From Ashinkailepas kermadecensis (lineage: Eukaryota > Arthropoda > Thecostraca > Neolepadidae), in the NCBI GenBank assembly GCA_034440615.1, contig JAOTOM010003990.1, forward strand, positions 140,001 to 204,000: 64,000 bases of DNA, in the 5' to 3' direction. Position 1 is the first letter of the stretch. Every line of letters begins with the position of its first letter. Positions 1 through 12,539 of this stretch are shown here, piece by piece. Both the position numbers and the translations under genes were made by a program. Under the pieces are notes generated by a model that was given only the letters and a program-made list of their open reading frames with translations, did not search any database and was not told where the DNA came from.

Positions 1-782
1 CCTATGGAAAGAAGGGGATTTATTTGACTGCAGTGAGCCATAAGAAATGCCCTCTTCACTAACGTCTTCCCGGAACCAGTGGTTCCTCAGTCACTTAAAC
101 TCTAATCAGTTATGTGTGTGCGTGGTTATGTATTCTTTTCATTCAATTCAGAGTATAAGCATTCATGTATTGCAAAACATTCGTGTATCATCCACACCAA
201 CCTTAAACACCATCCATGTCTAAACGATATAACATTCAGGTATCCCCCCACCAACCCTGAAAAATATGCTCCATAAGAACCTTATTTGTCACAATTCGCT
301 CCTCCATTTTTACCCTTCCCGGGGCAGACGGCTACCCATATCCCACCGCTGGCTGGGGCCATCACATATGCAAAACGACCGGTGACGGACGGGTCACATT
401 TTTGGGCATGATGGTTCACGGGATACATTGCCACTCCTTGCTCCAGTTCACTCACATGCCGCGCTGTCAGCTTCGTTCTCGCTGTCTGGCAGGGGTGACC
501 GTGTCGATCGAACGCGAGCGAAGTTCACCGTTTCCCCACAATCACTCCACTCAGCTCGCGAGCGACTCCCGAACGATTCCGTTGAATGTTCTCTCCTCCG
601 GCGACTGCCTTGGGTGGTCCGCCTCCGGCGGCTGCCTCGGGTGGTGTGTCCCCAACGACTGCCTTGGGTGATGTGTCTCGACTTCCCACGGGGTGGCGCT
701 TATATATGGCCCGCCCCTGTTATCAGACAACGCACGTCAGGTTCTTTGTGCCCCGTGGCCTGGCTGGTGGCTGATGGTGCCG
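1..782. other. Anonymous non-coding stretch
   Basis: No recognisable gene, RNA or mobile-element signature. Short overlapping ORFs around 400-790 run in several frames at once, show no known motif and lie in GC-rich low-complexity sequence with repeated 'ctgccttgggtgg'-type words, so I treat them as chance. Confidence 0.5.
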
Positions 783-824
783 GCTGGTGACGCTGGTGAC
801 TGGTGACTGGTGACTGGTGACTAC
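783..824. repeat. 7-bp tandem repeat (tggtgac)n
   Basis: About five to six head-to-tail copies of TGGTGAC with one early variant. The following 825-1190 stretch holds nothing I can identify; its open frames carry no known motif. Confidence 0.8.
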
Positions 825-1194
825 CGGCCGCTGATTGGCGGTTGGCGGTTTCCGGCTGTCCAGAGCGGCTGCTGCTTCCAGGTTACTGGATCAGGCTGAT
901 ACCCCGTAGCTAGGCGGAAGTTACTGTTTGCTGTTGTGCACCGGCACGAAGGGACTGCATGTTGACCCGAGGGTGTTTCGGTGACGAGTAGGCTTCGTGT
1001 TTGCGCTGGCTTTTCACAAATTTCTCCGCACCTGCCACGGGTTTCCGGTCGCGGCGGCTGGATTTCTAGTGTAGTCGGGCCGCATGGAAACCGCATGAAA
1101 CTCCGTATAAAAAATGTAAGCCGTCTTACAGTACTTAGGTACCTACCTAGTTCTTGCCACTGCATGGACATGGAACTGCATTACATAATGAATA

Positions 1195-1880
1195 CATTTG
1201 TCTTAAAAGGTGCTTTTTGATTTTTTTTGCGAGTTTTCTCTTCAGAATACCATGTTTATGAAGGTCACTTAGATGATGGGACCAAATATTTTCTGTGCAA
1301 ATGCTTACTTTTTTGGTTGTGAGCAAAACAATGCCAAGATGGGGCTTTGAGTTAGGTAACATGGCATCAAAAGAAATGTTAAAACAATAAAGTAAAAATG
1401 CAGCATAACCTAACTTACATTTGGAGAAAAGAAAATCGAAAACATTGAAGTAGAAAAATGTCAAGCAACTTATTTTCTGAAATTTTCGAACTAAAAAACT
1501 AAACCTAACCCAGCTTAAATTAACCTAACCTAACCTGAACTGTTTTTGAAGAAAATCCAATTAAAAAAAAAAATAATTTGTTTAAAAAAACTATTTTGAC
1601 ACATTTCTGTATTATCGTGCTTTAAGGTGAAAACAAAAAAATTTTTATATGCATTTGCATCCGTAAAGCAAACAGATGGGTTAGGTTTGATTACGTTAAG
1701 TTAGTAAGTTTTGTTAAGTTTAAGTTTAGTTTTGTAAGTTGGAAAATTATTGCAATTTTTTATTAACTTTTATTTTACTTGCACAGAAAATAAGTGGTGC
1801 CATCATTTTAGTCACCTACATAAAAATGGTATGACGAAAAATTCGAACGAATAAAAAAAAACACCTTTGAAGCGATAATG
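1195..1880. repeat. TTAGG-linked dispersed repeat unit (R1 - CCTAA - R2 - TTAGG - inverted R1)
   Basis: This unit starts with module R1 in plus orientation (1195-1375; landmark words 'ataccatgtttatgaaggt' and 'gctttgagttaggtaacat'). A CCTAACC tract follows at 1500-1530, then module R2 (1608-1700; 'gctttaaggtg' to 'aagcaaacagatgggttag'), a TTAGG-like tract, and R1 again inverted (1780-1880). The same order recurs at about 12540-13360 and 32340-33240. The ends therefore behave like long terminal inverted repeats of a roughly 0.7-kb non-autonomous element. R1 also resembles the sequence downstream of the Merlin transposase at 17820-17945. Confidence 0.6.
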
Positions 1881-2024
1881 TGAAAAAAATACATGTTCCA
1901 GCCTTAGTGCCTTATTATCTAAACCATAACATCTTCAACCACCCCCGACGGCCAACATAAAACAAATTTTGACACTATGGTACTAAGCTTCAACGCCAAA
2001 CCGGAAAGGAAATCAGACACAGAC

Positions 2025-2106
2025 TACAGAACAGCAACAGAAACACCCAACAGCAACAGCAACACCTAACAGCAACAGCAACACCCAACAGCAACAGCAA
2101 CACCCA
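2025..2106. repeat. Short CAG/ACC-rich tandem repeat
   Basis: Four imperfect copies of a word of about 18-24 bp built from 'aacagcaacagcaacaccc'. The matching Leu/Val-rich ORF on the minus strand is a by-product of the repeat. Confidence 0.75.
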
Positions 2107-2214
2107 TCGCACCCAAGGGTCTTGGTAATACCGAAGCATCAAGCCAAAGTACGGTATTGATGATTTTAGATCACACAATCACGTCTTTGGCTTCACCGGG
2201 ACAACACCAATCCA

Positions 2215-3640
2215 GAGCTCGCAATTGTTGAAGAACGGCCCTCTTAGATTTTATGCTCATGATGATCAGTGCATCGAGTACTATCTGTGGACCAATTTTG
2301 AAGGAAATCTGAAGAGTCCGACCTCATGGACTCGGACATTTGACCTTGAATATGTCAGCTGTTTATGAACGCCCCTCTTAGCTTTTATTATCATGATGAT
2401 CAGTGCATCGAGCACTATCTGTGGACAAATTTTGGATGGAATCTTAAGAGTCCGACCTCATGGACTATGACATTTGACCTTGAATATCTCAGCTGTTTAT
2501 GAACGCCCCTCTTAGCTTTTATATTCAGGATGATCAGTGCATCGCGTACTACCTGTGGACAAATTTTGAAGTGAATCTGAAGAGTCCGACCTCATGGAAT
2601 CTGACTTTGACCTTGAATATATCAGCTGTTCATGAACGCCCCTCTTAGCTTTTATGTTCACAACGATCAGTGTATCGAGTACTATCCGTGAACCACTTTT
2701 GAAGTGAATATGAAGAGTCCGACCTCATGGAATCTGACATTTGACCTTGAATATCTCAGCTGTTTATCAACGCCCCTCTTAGCTTTTATGCTCATGATGA
2801 TCAGTGCATCGAGTACTACCCGTGTACCGATTTGGAAGAAAATCAGAGGAGTCCGATCTCGATGACATTTGACCGTTGACCCCGAATATCTCCGTAGCGT
2901 TTTGTAATACGGCTTCTTGGTTGAGTTCCTGATGATCAGTGTGCCGAGCTCTACCAGTATGCTCGTTTTCACGATGTTCCACCGGTAAGAATCGAATATC
3001 AATCTAGCTTGACGTACAGATTGATATTCGTTTCGTGCGTATTATAATTGCTGCATATTCGCACGGGAAGAAGTTTTGACAAGAATAATCCAGATGTTTA
3101 TGAACGCCCCTCTGAGCTTTTATGCTCATGATGATCAGTGCATCGAGTACTATCTGTGGACTAATTTTGAAGGAAATGTGAAGAGTACGACCTCATGGAC
3201 TCTGACATTTGACCTTGAATATGTCAGCTGTTTATGAACGACCCTCTTAGCTTTTATTATCATGATAGTGCATCGAGCACTATCTGTGGACCAATTTTGA
3301 ATGGAATCTGAAGAGTCTGACCTCATGGAGTCTGACCTTTGACCTTGAATAGCTCAGCTGTTTATGAACGCCCCTCTTAGCTATTATATTCAGGATGATC
3401 AGTGCATCGTGTGCTATCTGTGGACCAATTTTGAAGTGAATCTGAAGAGTCCGACCTCATGGAATCTGACCTTTGACCTTGAATATCTCAGCTGTTTATG
3501 AACGCCCCTCTTAGCTTTGATGCTCATGATGATCAGTACTTTGAGTTCTACCCGTCTGCGAATTTTCAAGGAAATCGGAAGAGTCCGCCTTTCCGGCCAA
3601 TATCAATCTCAATATGAATGTGAATCTGTCGCTAGTTTGA
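2215..3640. repeat. 134-bp satellite array, about 10 units
   Basis: Head-to-tail units share 'gaacgcccctcttagctttt', 'gatgatcagtgcatcgag', 'gaagagtccgacctcatgg' and 'ttgaccttgaatatctcag'. Unit starts fall at about 2233, 2367, 2501, 2634, 2768, a degenerate unit near 2898, then 3102, 3236, 3366 and 3500, giving a period of 134 bp with one 130-bp unit. A spacer at about 2990-3095 splits the array in two and the final unit degenerates after 3590. ORFs inside it appear in several frames and are incidental. Confidence 0.9.
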
Positions 3641-3812
3641 CGGACGTGACAAGACCAATGTCTGGCAGCACGCATTAAACGCCGCAAAAGTACCATTATT
3701 TAAAAGGTACACCAAAGTTCGCTTTCAAGCTTGGTGACGTCGCAGCTTTTTCATCTTATATTCATCATATATTACAGAAATTGGCAGCATCAGGCATGTT
3801 TCAATTTCGCTG
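3640..3812 (+). repeat. Dispersed repeat, inverted partner at 33335-33500
   Basis: Shares 'aaggtacaccaaagttcg', the following 'ttcaagctt..gtgacgtc' and 'ggcagcatcaggc..gtttcaattt' with the reverse complement of 33335-33500. It directly abuts the satellite, so the 134-bp array may lie inside a larger repeat. Confidence 0.75.
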
Positions 3813-4239
3813 CGCATGGGGTGGGATTTGGGGGGGGGGAGTGAATTTTTTAGGTGTGCCGGACCATAGAGGTCATTTGCGCCGCCTTTAAAGCAAGCAC
3901 GTTGCATGTCTGTCTATAAAAGCTAGTGTTTGCGATCAAGGTGCAGGCAGGTGGACGTTTACGTTAAGGGAATTTTACGTTATAGTTTGTGTGATATTTT
4001 AGGTGCTGACGGTGGGATGGGGACATCTCCCTGATGTCTGGATGGTTATAATTTTACTTTACTCCTCAACAAAGTCATTTGTAGTTTGGGTGGGGGTGGG
4101 GCTGCGCATGAGACATACGAAGTTTATGCATTGCCCATATAGTTTTGCCGCTGTATTATCTTTTTTCTCGACAAAGCGAAGGGCTACCCTGTATTTGCAT
4201 TTTGCATGCTGGCGCAGCTAAGCGTAGTCCGAGAATGCT

Positions 4240-4700
4240 TTCACTGAGGCGTTTGAGTGAGGAAAGACAATATCACCCAACAATAACCAGGAATTAGCAG
4301 CAATATAGTAATTACGTGTTTAAAGTTGCAAATTTCCTGTCTCCCTCCTTGAAAATAGAATTGGGGTATAGCGGCCACCGGTCGTGATGTCTGTTCTTCA
4401 GAACACCTCAAACCGTAGCATCCAAAGACAAAAATTCCAAGTACAAAATCCCAGAATCTCAAACTAGCGATTTTGATCGACAAATATGACGGAGTTGAGA
4501 CATTTGTGGTGCAATTGCGCGCGATGTTTAATCCGGTGGCCAAACTCATGTGACGTCACGCTGCTTAATTTTTTATACTTCTCACCTGATGTGTCTGCAG
4601 ATTGGTGTGATTTTAAGCAGTTATTTCTGATATTTGATTCCTAAGGAAACAATAAGGGAAGAAATTGGCAAGTAAGCTTCAACAAGTCCAATCCGTGCCT
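4240..4700 (-). repeat. Dispersed repeat, inverted partner at 29800-30190
   Basis: Reverse complement matches 29800-30190 over about 350 bp, including 'gcgcgcaattgcaccacaaa', 'gacgtcacatgag' and 'caccaatctgcagacacatc'. Both copies keep an open frame in the matching orientation (4241-4549 minus; 29865-30170 plus) with similar residues such as ARNCTTNVS. The frames have different ends and many replacements, so I call this a repeat rather than a gene. The stretch 3813-4239 holds no recognised feature. Confidence 0.7.
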
Positions 4701-4779
4701 TTTTCATATTTCTTCACGGTGTTTCTATATTAATGCCAGATACTTAACGAGGTACCTACCTACCTACCATATTTGAGTA

Positions 4780-6400
4780 TTATTGTGCTTTAAGGTGGTA
4801 ACAAGACAAGTTTTTACACACATTTTCCTCCATTGAGCAAACGAATGGGTTAGGTTTGGTGGTAAATTTGTGCTTTAAGATGGCTTATAATTCTTGGAAT
4901 TTATAATTTGAATGTAATGTTTTTGTATGTGACTAAGATGATGGGACCACTCTTTTTCTGTGTAAATGCTTACTTTTCAAGTTGTGAGGAAAATAACACC
5001 AACAAAGGGGCTTTGAGTTAGGTAGCATAGCATAAAATAAATGTATTTACAAAAATAGAATGAAAATTCAGCATAACCTAACCTAACCTAGCCCAAACTC
5101 CCTTTGGATAAAAAATGAAAAAATATTAGACAAAGTTAAAGCATTTTATGTTCTGAACATGTTCAAAATTAAAAAATCGAACCCAGCCTAACCTAACCTA
5201 ACATCAGTTGCTGTTGCATAATTTTCTTTTGTAAAATTGCAGTTGAAGACGTTTTTATTTATTTATTTGGAATTATTCTTCTGAATACCATGTTCATGAG
5301 GGTGACTAAAAAGATGGAACCACTTTTTTCTGTGCAATTGCATTTTTATTTGGAAAAAAAATTGACAAATTTTCAACTTAAATAACCGAAACTAATCTAA
5401 CCTAAACAAATCTAACTCCTTTGTTTGCTTTATGGATACAAATGTGTGTAAGAACTTGTCTTGGTTGGTTGGTTGGTTATTTGGGCTTACTGCCACATTG
5501 ACTTTGTTGGTCACACAGCTCCCATAAACAACTTTCCTTGTTACCACCTTAAAGCACAATAATACCGAAAGGTGTCCCAAAAATTGTACAAACATTTTTA
5601 CAAAAAAAAATTCTTGAAAAGCAGCTGATGTTAGGTTAGGTTGGGTTAGGTTGGGTTAGGTTTCTTTTTTAATGTTGAGAATTTTCAGAAAATAAATTGC
5701 TTCCTGACATTTTCTAATTTTACTTTTTTGATTTTTTGTTCTCGAAAAGTAGGTTAGTCTATGCTAGGTTAGGTATTGATGCATTAAAAAACACTTATTT
5801 TTATTCTATGTGACCTAACTCAAAGCCATTTTTTGCCAATATTTTGCTTACAACCTGAAAAGTAAGCATTTGCACAGAAAATAAGTGATCCCTTAATCTT
5901 AGTCACCTTGATAAACATGCACTCTGGAGAACAATTCCAAAAAATTCAACAATAAAAAAAAACACAAAATTGCAAATTTACCAAATAATTGTAAATTTGT
6001 GAGAAAACTGTACTGGAATTGTTTTTAAAAGTTTTCCAACTTAAAAAACATACACTAACTTAACTTAACCAAGACTAACCCATTTGTTTGCTGTATGGAG
6101 ACAAATGTGTGTAAAAACTTGTCTTGTTACCACCTTAAAGCACAATACTACCGGTTTGGCTAGGTTACGCTAGTTTAGTTTTTTGAAGTTGACAATTTTT
6201 CAAAAATATTCGAAAATTTTCTAAAAATCGTGAATTTTTCCTTCAAAAGTACCTGACGTTAGGTTACGTTAGGTCGGGTTCGGTTTCGTGATTTTGAAAA
6301 ATTACAGAACGTATATTGCGTAGAATTGTTTTCTCATTTTTTTGTTTTGTCTCCAAAGGGAGGTTAGATATGCTAGATTAGGTTATGTTCCTTATGGTTA
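4780..6400. repeat. Cluster of R1/R2 modules with CCTAA/TTAGG tracts
   Basis: Modules read in order: R2 plus (4785-4860), R1 plus (4862-5040), CCTAA tract, CCTAA tract (about 5180), partial R1 plus (5275-5345), R2 minus (5410-5570), TTAGG tract (5625-5660), R1 minus (5815-5985), R2 minus (6085-6160), TTAGG-like tracts. R1 and R2 begin with the shared word 'gtgctttaaggtg' or a one-base variant. It looks like two or three overlapping or rearranged copies of the unit at 1195-1880. Open frames here carry no protein motif. Confidence 0.65.
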
Positions 6401-6404
6401 TTAG

Positions 6405-7830
6405 GTTATGGTGTGAATTCACTAATGAGTGAATCCATGCCATTCCCACCGGTAATGGTATGCAAACAGAAAGAAGTCCTTTGAATCAAATGTAATGTCC
6501 TCCACAGTGCTGCTCCATCCACCTCCAACTCCAACCCTGACCAAACTTCAGGAGCGCATCCATCTCCAAAGCAGCCTGCGGAACAAGGTATGTATTGCAT
6601 CAAAAGTACTATGATCTGAATTTCATGGTGTCCTTGTTGCCTAATAGTCCATCCTTGCCTATCCATGTAGGAGATGTTTCCTCAAACTGTCTGGAGAACT
6701 TGGGAGTATAAATTACGTTTGAGTGATGAAACAGATGAGCTATTCATATATGCTTTTGTTGCATAATTACATGGCACAGTAGCATGCCAAATTGGGAGGG
6801 GACATTGTGGGCCGTTGCCCCTTGGCAGGTTGTGGGGCCCCCAAGAATCGCGTCGAGCTCCCGAAAAAAATTGTGCCAGTCTCCTTAATAATCCCGTTTG
6901 GGCCCCAAATAATCGCACCGGGGCCTCGTAGAATCGCATTGGGGCCAAAAAGTCACGCAGGGGCTTCTGAAAAGGACGCTGAGGTCTCAAAAGTTCTAAT
7001 CTGAGCCCCTGGAAATAACGCTGGGGGCTCGAAAGAGTCGTGTTGTGGTTCAAGAAGATCACAACGGAGGCCACAAACTGTCGGGCCGGGACCCCGGAAA
7101 GTCACGCTGAGCCTAGGGGTACAAAGAAGTCTCGCCCGGATCCCTGAAAATCACGCTAGGGGCATGACAAGTTTCACCGAGGCTCCAAAGTATCATTGTG
7201 ATCACCCAACAAATGAAGCCGGGTCAACGAAAAACAGTCCCGACATGGAAAATCACCCCGGGGTCCCAATAACCGCTTCAAAAGCCCACAAAACGTGTTG
7301 GCCCCCCCCAAAACGTGTCCTAGCTACTAAAGCTGGAGCTAGGGATCCAACAAGTGATCACGGGGCCCCCAAATATCGCGTTCAGGGAAAAAATTCCATC
7401 GGTAATCCCAAAATTTATGTCGGGAAACAAAAGCGCACCGAGTTTCGCAAAAAGCGACAGGACCTTAAAATATGCCCTTCAGCTCAAAATAAACACACTG
7501 GGAGCGCTAAATAAAAGCATAACGGAGACCCTCAAGGCACAACAGGTCCATGAGACGCACGGAGCTTCACAAACAGGATGGTCCCTCAAAAATGGAATTG
7601 ATCATAAACAAGGAACAAATAGACCGGATACTAAAGCACATTGGCGTCCTCGGAAACGCGCCGATACCAGAAAAATACCATCGGTGTATAAAAAGGCAAC
7701 AAAGCTGTAAAAGAAGAGCCGGGTCTCGAACATGTGCCGGGCCTCAAACAAAAATTTGCTGGAACCTTAAAAGACATCCGAAGAAGAAGAAAACGCAACA
7801 GGTAAAAAACGAACACCTAGCTTAGGTCAC
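6405..7830 (+). repeat. GGGGCCCC-type repeat element, inverted partner at 26200-27780
   Basis: A unique-looking left part (6405-6800) contains 'caaactgtctgg' and 'tccaactccaaccctgacca'. It is followed by a degenerate array (about 6800-7520) of roughly 30-bp words of the form 'ggggcccc aaaaatcgcac', then an AT-richer tail. The same order in reverse complement fills 26200-27780, including the left-part words. This suggests a 1.4-1.6-kb mobile or duplicated unit with a captured minisatellite. The left end carries the imperfect palindrome 'gaattcactaatgagtgaatc'. ORFs at 7164-7825 follow the repeat and are not convincing genes. Confidence 0.65.
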
Positions 7831-9062
7831 GGCTCGGTAGACAATCTGGGAGCTTATTTAACCAAAGAGATCAGGTGCATCAAAGCTCATTGTGATTCCG
7901 GATTTCCTAATGACGAGAAAATGTGAGAAGAAGAGAACTAATACATCGAATTGAATTGATCGATTTTTTCCAGCGAGCCGCCATACCAGGCATTCCACAT
8001 GTCAAATGTGGCACTAGACTATCATATGACAGTAATTAGCAAAACGTGGGAGACCTAGCAGAAACCGGAGAAGCGCACGTAGAGTGGCGAATGCGCCGAC
8101 TGCGCAAGGCGGGTGTACACGTGCACGAACTTTGGCGTTTTGGCGACAGGGCGTTATTAATTGAAATGCCTGATATTGCAAATTTAACATTTTGGAATTA
8201 TTTTTTTCAGATGTAATTTCAGCAGTGCGAGGTGACTTTTTATCGGGTACCAAAAAAACCTTCAAGCAGGATGGGGGGAGTTAGGGTTGAAATCCGGTGA
8301 TTTAGAAATAATGGTGGTATATTTGGTCCCCTCCACAGGACAGTTAATTTGGCCACTAATTATTCTACAACAAAAATATAAAGAATCACCTTTGAACAAA
8401 ATATATTGGTAGAAATCCGGGGATGTTTCTAAATGGGGGTAGTTGAGCACCTTTCAAATCAGTTTGCCCCCTCTCGCAAATCCTAGGTACACCACTGTCA
8501 TGGCATGACATAATTTGACCTGTTGATGGCTATGATCCGCCGCAAGGGACGGTGTACTCCGCGGCCCCGGTCCGCCACAGCAGGGTTAAACTATTGGTTT
8601 TTCGTTAGGTGTGAGATGTCGAAACGAGCACAGTAGGATGTCGAAGTTTGATATCGAATTAGTGTCATTTAAAACGCTTTTGATGTCTTTCAGACTCAAA
8701 TTTGAACCAATGGTTTAGGTACTTATGACTGCACCTTTATGATTTGTTTTCAGATTCATAATTTAGGAAGACCTATATTCTGGATTGAGAGAATAATACC
8801 TATGCCATAAACAGGTATTGTATGCCATACCGCATTATAGGTAATCCCTTAGCCTGAAATTGCATTGCAAAATGTTCGTGTATCACCATTCCTTATCGAG
8901 AGCATGAGCATGTCATTTATGAACGAGATACTGTTATAAGGGAAACACGAGGAATTAATAAGCACCAATCAAGGATCAGGATGTCGATACCTCTTGGACG
9001 AGGATGTCGATGGAGTGTTCAGAAAGTGGTATATTCCACCCTATTTCACGAATAATTTATCG
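7831..9062. other. Anonymous stretch with a G-run bounded segment
   Basis: No gene recognised. About 8262-8500 is bounded by 'ggggggag' and 'cccctctcgcaaatcctagg..ccactg', a layout like the G-run termini of other elements here, but I could not define terminal repeats. A stray 35-bp minisatellite unit lies at about 8536-8585. Confidence 0.4.
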
Positions 9063-9530
9063 CTGCGCCACAGTGGACGATGTGCTCCATGGCCCCGATC
9101 TGCCACAATGGACGGTGTACTCCACGGCCCTGATCCGCCACAGTGGACGGTTTGCTCCGCGCCCCTGATCCACCACAGTGGATGATGTACTCCGCGGCAC
9201 TGATCCGCCGCAGTGGACGCTATGCTTCGCGGCCCTAGTCGGTCATAGTAGGTGTGCCCCACGGCACCGGTCTACCACAGTGGACGGTGTACTTTGCGAC
9301 CCTGGTCTGTCACAGTTGATGATGTACTCCGCGGCCCTGATCCGCCACAGTGGACGGTGTGCTCCGAGGCTCCGGTCCGTTACGGTGGACCATGTGCTTC
9401 GCGGCACCGGTCCGCCAGAGTGGACGGTGTGCTTCGCGGCTCTGGTCCGCCATAGTAGAAGGTGTGCTACACAGCCCCGGTCCGCCACAGAGGACGGTTT
9501 GCTCTGCGACCCTGGCCCGCCACAGTAGAC
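9063..9530. repeat. 35-bp minisatellite, about 13 units
   Basis: Units of 35 bp carry 'ccacagtggacggtgt', '(g)ctccgcggccc' and 'tggtccg'. Unit starts at 9068, 9103, 9138, 9173 and 9208 show the exact period. Because 35 is not a multiple of three, each unit shifts the reading frame, so every frame on both strands stays open (ORFs at 9041-9528). A short outlying unit sits at 9810-9860. None of these ORFs should be taken as genes. Confidence 0.9.
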
Positions 9531-9534
9531 GTCA

Positions 9535-11479
9535 GGGTCGAAAAACGGGTCGTTCCTGGATTTTTGCTATCCATAGCATTATCCTCTTCCCAAAATTATC
9601 CTCCATGTTGTTTCTTCCATGCGTTTTCAATTTGGATGTCTGATGGTGTTGTTCGACAATGGCCCTGTGGTAAAGTGCTCAAGATTCACCTGAAACTTCA
9701 AAGTGAGATTCTGTTGCCAAGGTTTGAAGGAAAATATCCTCTCCGTATTCCATCACTCAGAAATTGTCCTTTCCTCACCCAGGATTGCAAAATTATAAAT
9801 CCAGCCCTGGTAGACGGTGCGTACTCCACGGCCCTGATGAGTCACAGTGAACGGTGTGGGATTAGTCACGGCTTTGCATCATCTTTCCGAGCAGTTTTGT
9901 GTGCATTAGTTGTCATTTTCTCCGTATTCTATCGTTCACCTTACCATTAGTAGGTACCAATGTCACCCATGTATTAATATTTACCAATTCGTCACAGCTA
10001 TTGAATCTGCTTGAGACACAGCTGCTCTTGTGCATTTCGAGCGCTTCGAGCGCTTCGAGCGCTGAATATTGATGCCATCAGAAAAGCAAATTATGTCAGC
10101 AGCGAGACTGACTTTCCACTAGGGTAATGATTACAGGTACTGACTGCAGCGCGGCCAGAAATGCATTTGGGTGCAGCATCCTTGTGGCCTTATTCGTGTC
10201 TATATGAAGACTCCTTACGTGTGCCATGTGTTCCTACTGCCCGACATTTTGCATATCTTTATATATGCCCTGTATATGCTACATGTTTGCTTAATATGAT
10301 AAGGTCCGGTCACACGAAGTCGGGTCATCTCGGATCATTGTTCACACAATGTTATGGTGTACTACTTCGGTGGCTCTAAAACCTAATTAACATTTCAATT
10401 CACAAGGAGCAGTAGCATTCGGCATCAGACGACATTGCGGGCGCAATGTCGCCAAGGCAGCTGACGCGCACAGAAACCCCAACTCCACACACAAGACGGC
10501 AGTGTAGAATATGCATAATACTTGACCTGACGTAACACCATTAACCTTGTCAGATATTTGAAAGCCGAATGTTTATATCATTCTTTCATCACGTTCTGCA
10601 CGAAAAGTTTTCCCCTTACTGCGATAAGAAGAGAGAATTTGACCTGACCTCCGTTTAGTAACCTGGGCCTTGATTAAAATTTTGGGAAAGCAGTGTTATT
10701 TGAATTGATGAAAGAACAGTATGATCTGGATTGTTCCGTTGCTATGCTGCAACTACTGCGAATCTCGGCATTTTGGGAATTTTGGAATATTATCCTCCTT
10801 GATCGGTCCCAAGTCAATTTCAAGGGGAATTAGAAATCAAATTTGTGAATGAGGTCAAGAAGGCAAATATGGTGGGGTCCAAGCACCACCAAAGGTATAG
10901 AAAACTTCGCACTTAACCTTTTGGAAGGAAAGGATTACAAGTACTAAAAGGGTTGCAGTGAAAATTCCTCATTGCGACACACCTGGTGCGGGGACCATTC
11001 CAATTCCGCCGATTTAAAAACTGCTTTGATTTCTGCCATTATCCCCACTTTCCGAATTTTGTACTTTAAACTTCTGACTCTAGCAAAGAAACCATTCGAG
11101 CCGACATATCCATTTTAAAACCGTCGGATGGCACTTCTGGGAATCTCCTGGACTGACCTTTTCGGACTCGTTGGCCGTGACCGGAGAGACATGTACCCAG
11201 TGTGTCCTACTCTTGCTCTTGGCTGCGCCATTGGGTACGGGTGGAGTTTTAGACTGTTATAATTAAAAAGTAGTAGGACGATTTCGCTGATTGATGTCTA
11301 TGATCCGTTGCGCATTTTAGTTTGCTTGGTGTCGTGTGTGGTGACTGACTAGACTCGGCGATCACGATGACTACATCAATGCACATGTTTGATCAGAGGA
11401 CATTGTTTTATATTTCTATGCTTTTGTGGAGGCTGTGCCCCTCTCCGACTCTGAATTCGCCCCACCAAAACTTTGGCTT
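9535..11479. other. Anonymous non-coding stretch
   Basis: No gene, RNA or element ends recognised. The only structure seen is a triplication of the palindromic word 'cgagcgctt' at about 10038-10063 and one stray 35-bp unit near 9820. Confidence 0.45.
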
Positions 11480-11640
11480 CGCCCCTCCCTAATGTTAGGC
11501 ACCAAGGAAATACCTTCACCCATCGTTATCACAGTTCAGGCCTGCTGTGCTCCGATGCTCCATCAAGGCCGGTGTGGTTTAGCGTACATATGGGCGCATA
11601 AATATTTTACTTCCGCCGGTGTGTGTTTGTTGGTGTGTAG
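11480..11640 (+). repeat. Dispersed repeat, inverted partner at 26030-26200
   Basis: Shares 'cctccctaatg', 'ggaaatac', 'gatgctccatcaa', 'gccggtgtg' and 'ccggtgtgtgtttgtt' in order with the reverse complement of 26030-26200. Terminal structure is not clear. Confidence 0.7.
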
Positions 11641-12535
11641 AGTGAGGGGAGGGTGACGGTAACGTTGACGATGACGGTGACGTTGATGATGACGATGGAC
11701 CCGAGTCCACTGTATGACTCTATAGTCGTATGCTATGACTCAAAGTTTTTATGTTGACATGTATTGTGTACTGCTCTTTTGCTTAGGTGACTTCACCTGT
11801 TACTGGACGATTTTGTCCGTTGGCGAGGATGCTGAACAAACATCAACATGCACATCGTCAAATAAAAAATCATAATTATCGAGGTCTGAAAATATAGTGG
11901 GCGAAATCCAATGAGTTTTTGGATGGGGGAGGGGGTCTTGTACGTTAACACTTCGCCCCCCCCCCAATGTTTTTTTCAAAAATCGACACCCCTGCTAGGT
12001 AATATGGAAGTATGACCACTTCAGTCCAAAACAATAACATTTATGAGTTACACCTTTGATACTGATGACATTAGCTGTATCAGTATTTGCAGATGGAAAC
12101 AGAGATACAAGCCTTGTAATATTGCACGTGCTTTCACAGCGGGGGATACCTGAGGGAAAATGGACCTTACCATGTGTTTTATATTATATGAAATTTTCCA
12201 ACTGCCAAATAACATAGTGAAAATTTCCCCAAATATCACAACATCTCAGAATCATTACAGAAATTCTTGAACATTCAAAATTGACCATGCTTATTATCAA
12301 TCTGGGGTTAGGCACCATCCTACAATCGCAGTATTTGAATGTAAGTTTGTTGGATAAGCATTCCCTGTCTGGATACCTACATGTTCAAGTTCTGAAGCCG
12401 TGTTCAGATTTGTTTGATTTGGATGCCACATGCAAATGATATGCCCAGGCTTGTCCTTTGTTTTTAAAAATTGTGGCAATATACTTACACACCATGGTGA
12501 GATTTAATAGAAAGCATTCGCTGCAAGAAGGCAAA
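11641..12535. other. Anonymous stretch
   Basis: Contains a G-run/C-run bounded piece at about 11900-11990 ending in 'aaaaatcgacacccctgc'. That end resembles 'caaatcgacgcccctac' at about 32120 and 34285, so it may be the terminus of another non-autonomous element. No gene seen. Confidence 0.4.
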
Positions 12536-12539
12536 AATT

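Noticed and set aside
6790..7520. CRISPR-like array of repeats and spacers
   Set aside because: Words of about 30 bp are degenerate, have no constant spacer length, and occur in an evidently eukaryotic setting.
9041..9643. Several ORFs of 60-116 codons on both strands
   Set aside because: They all lie in a 35-bp minisatellite, which has few stop codons in any frame; the period is not a multiple of three, so no single frame repeats.
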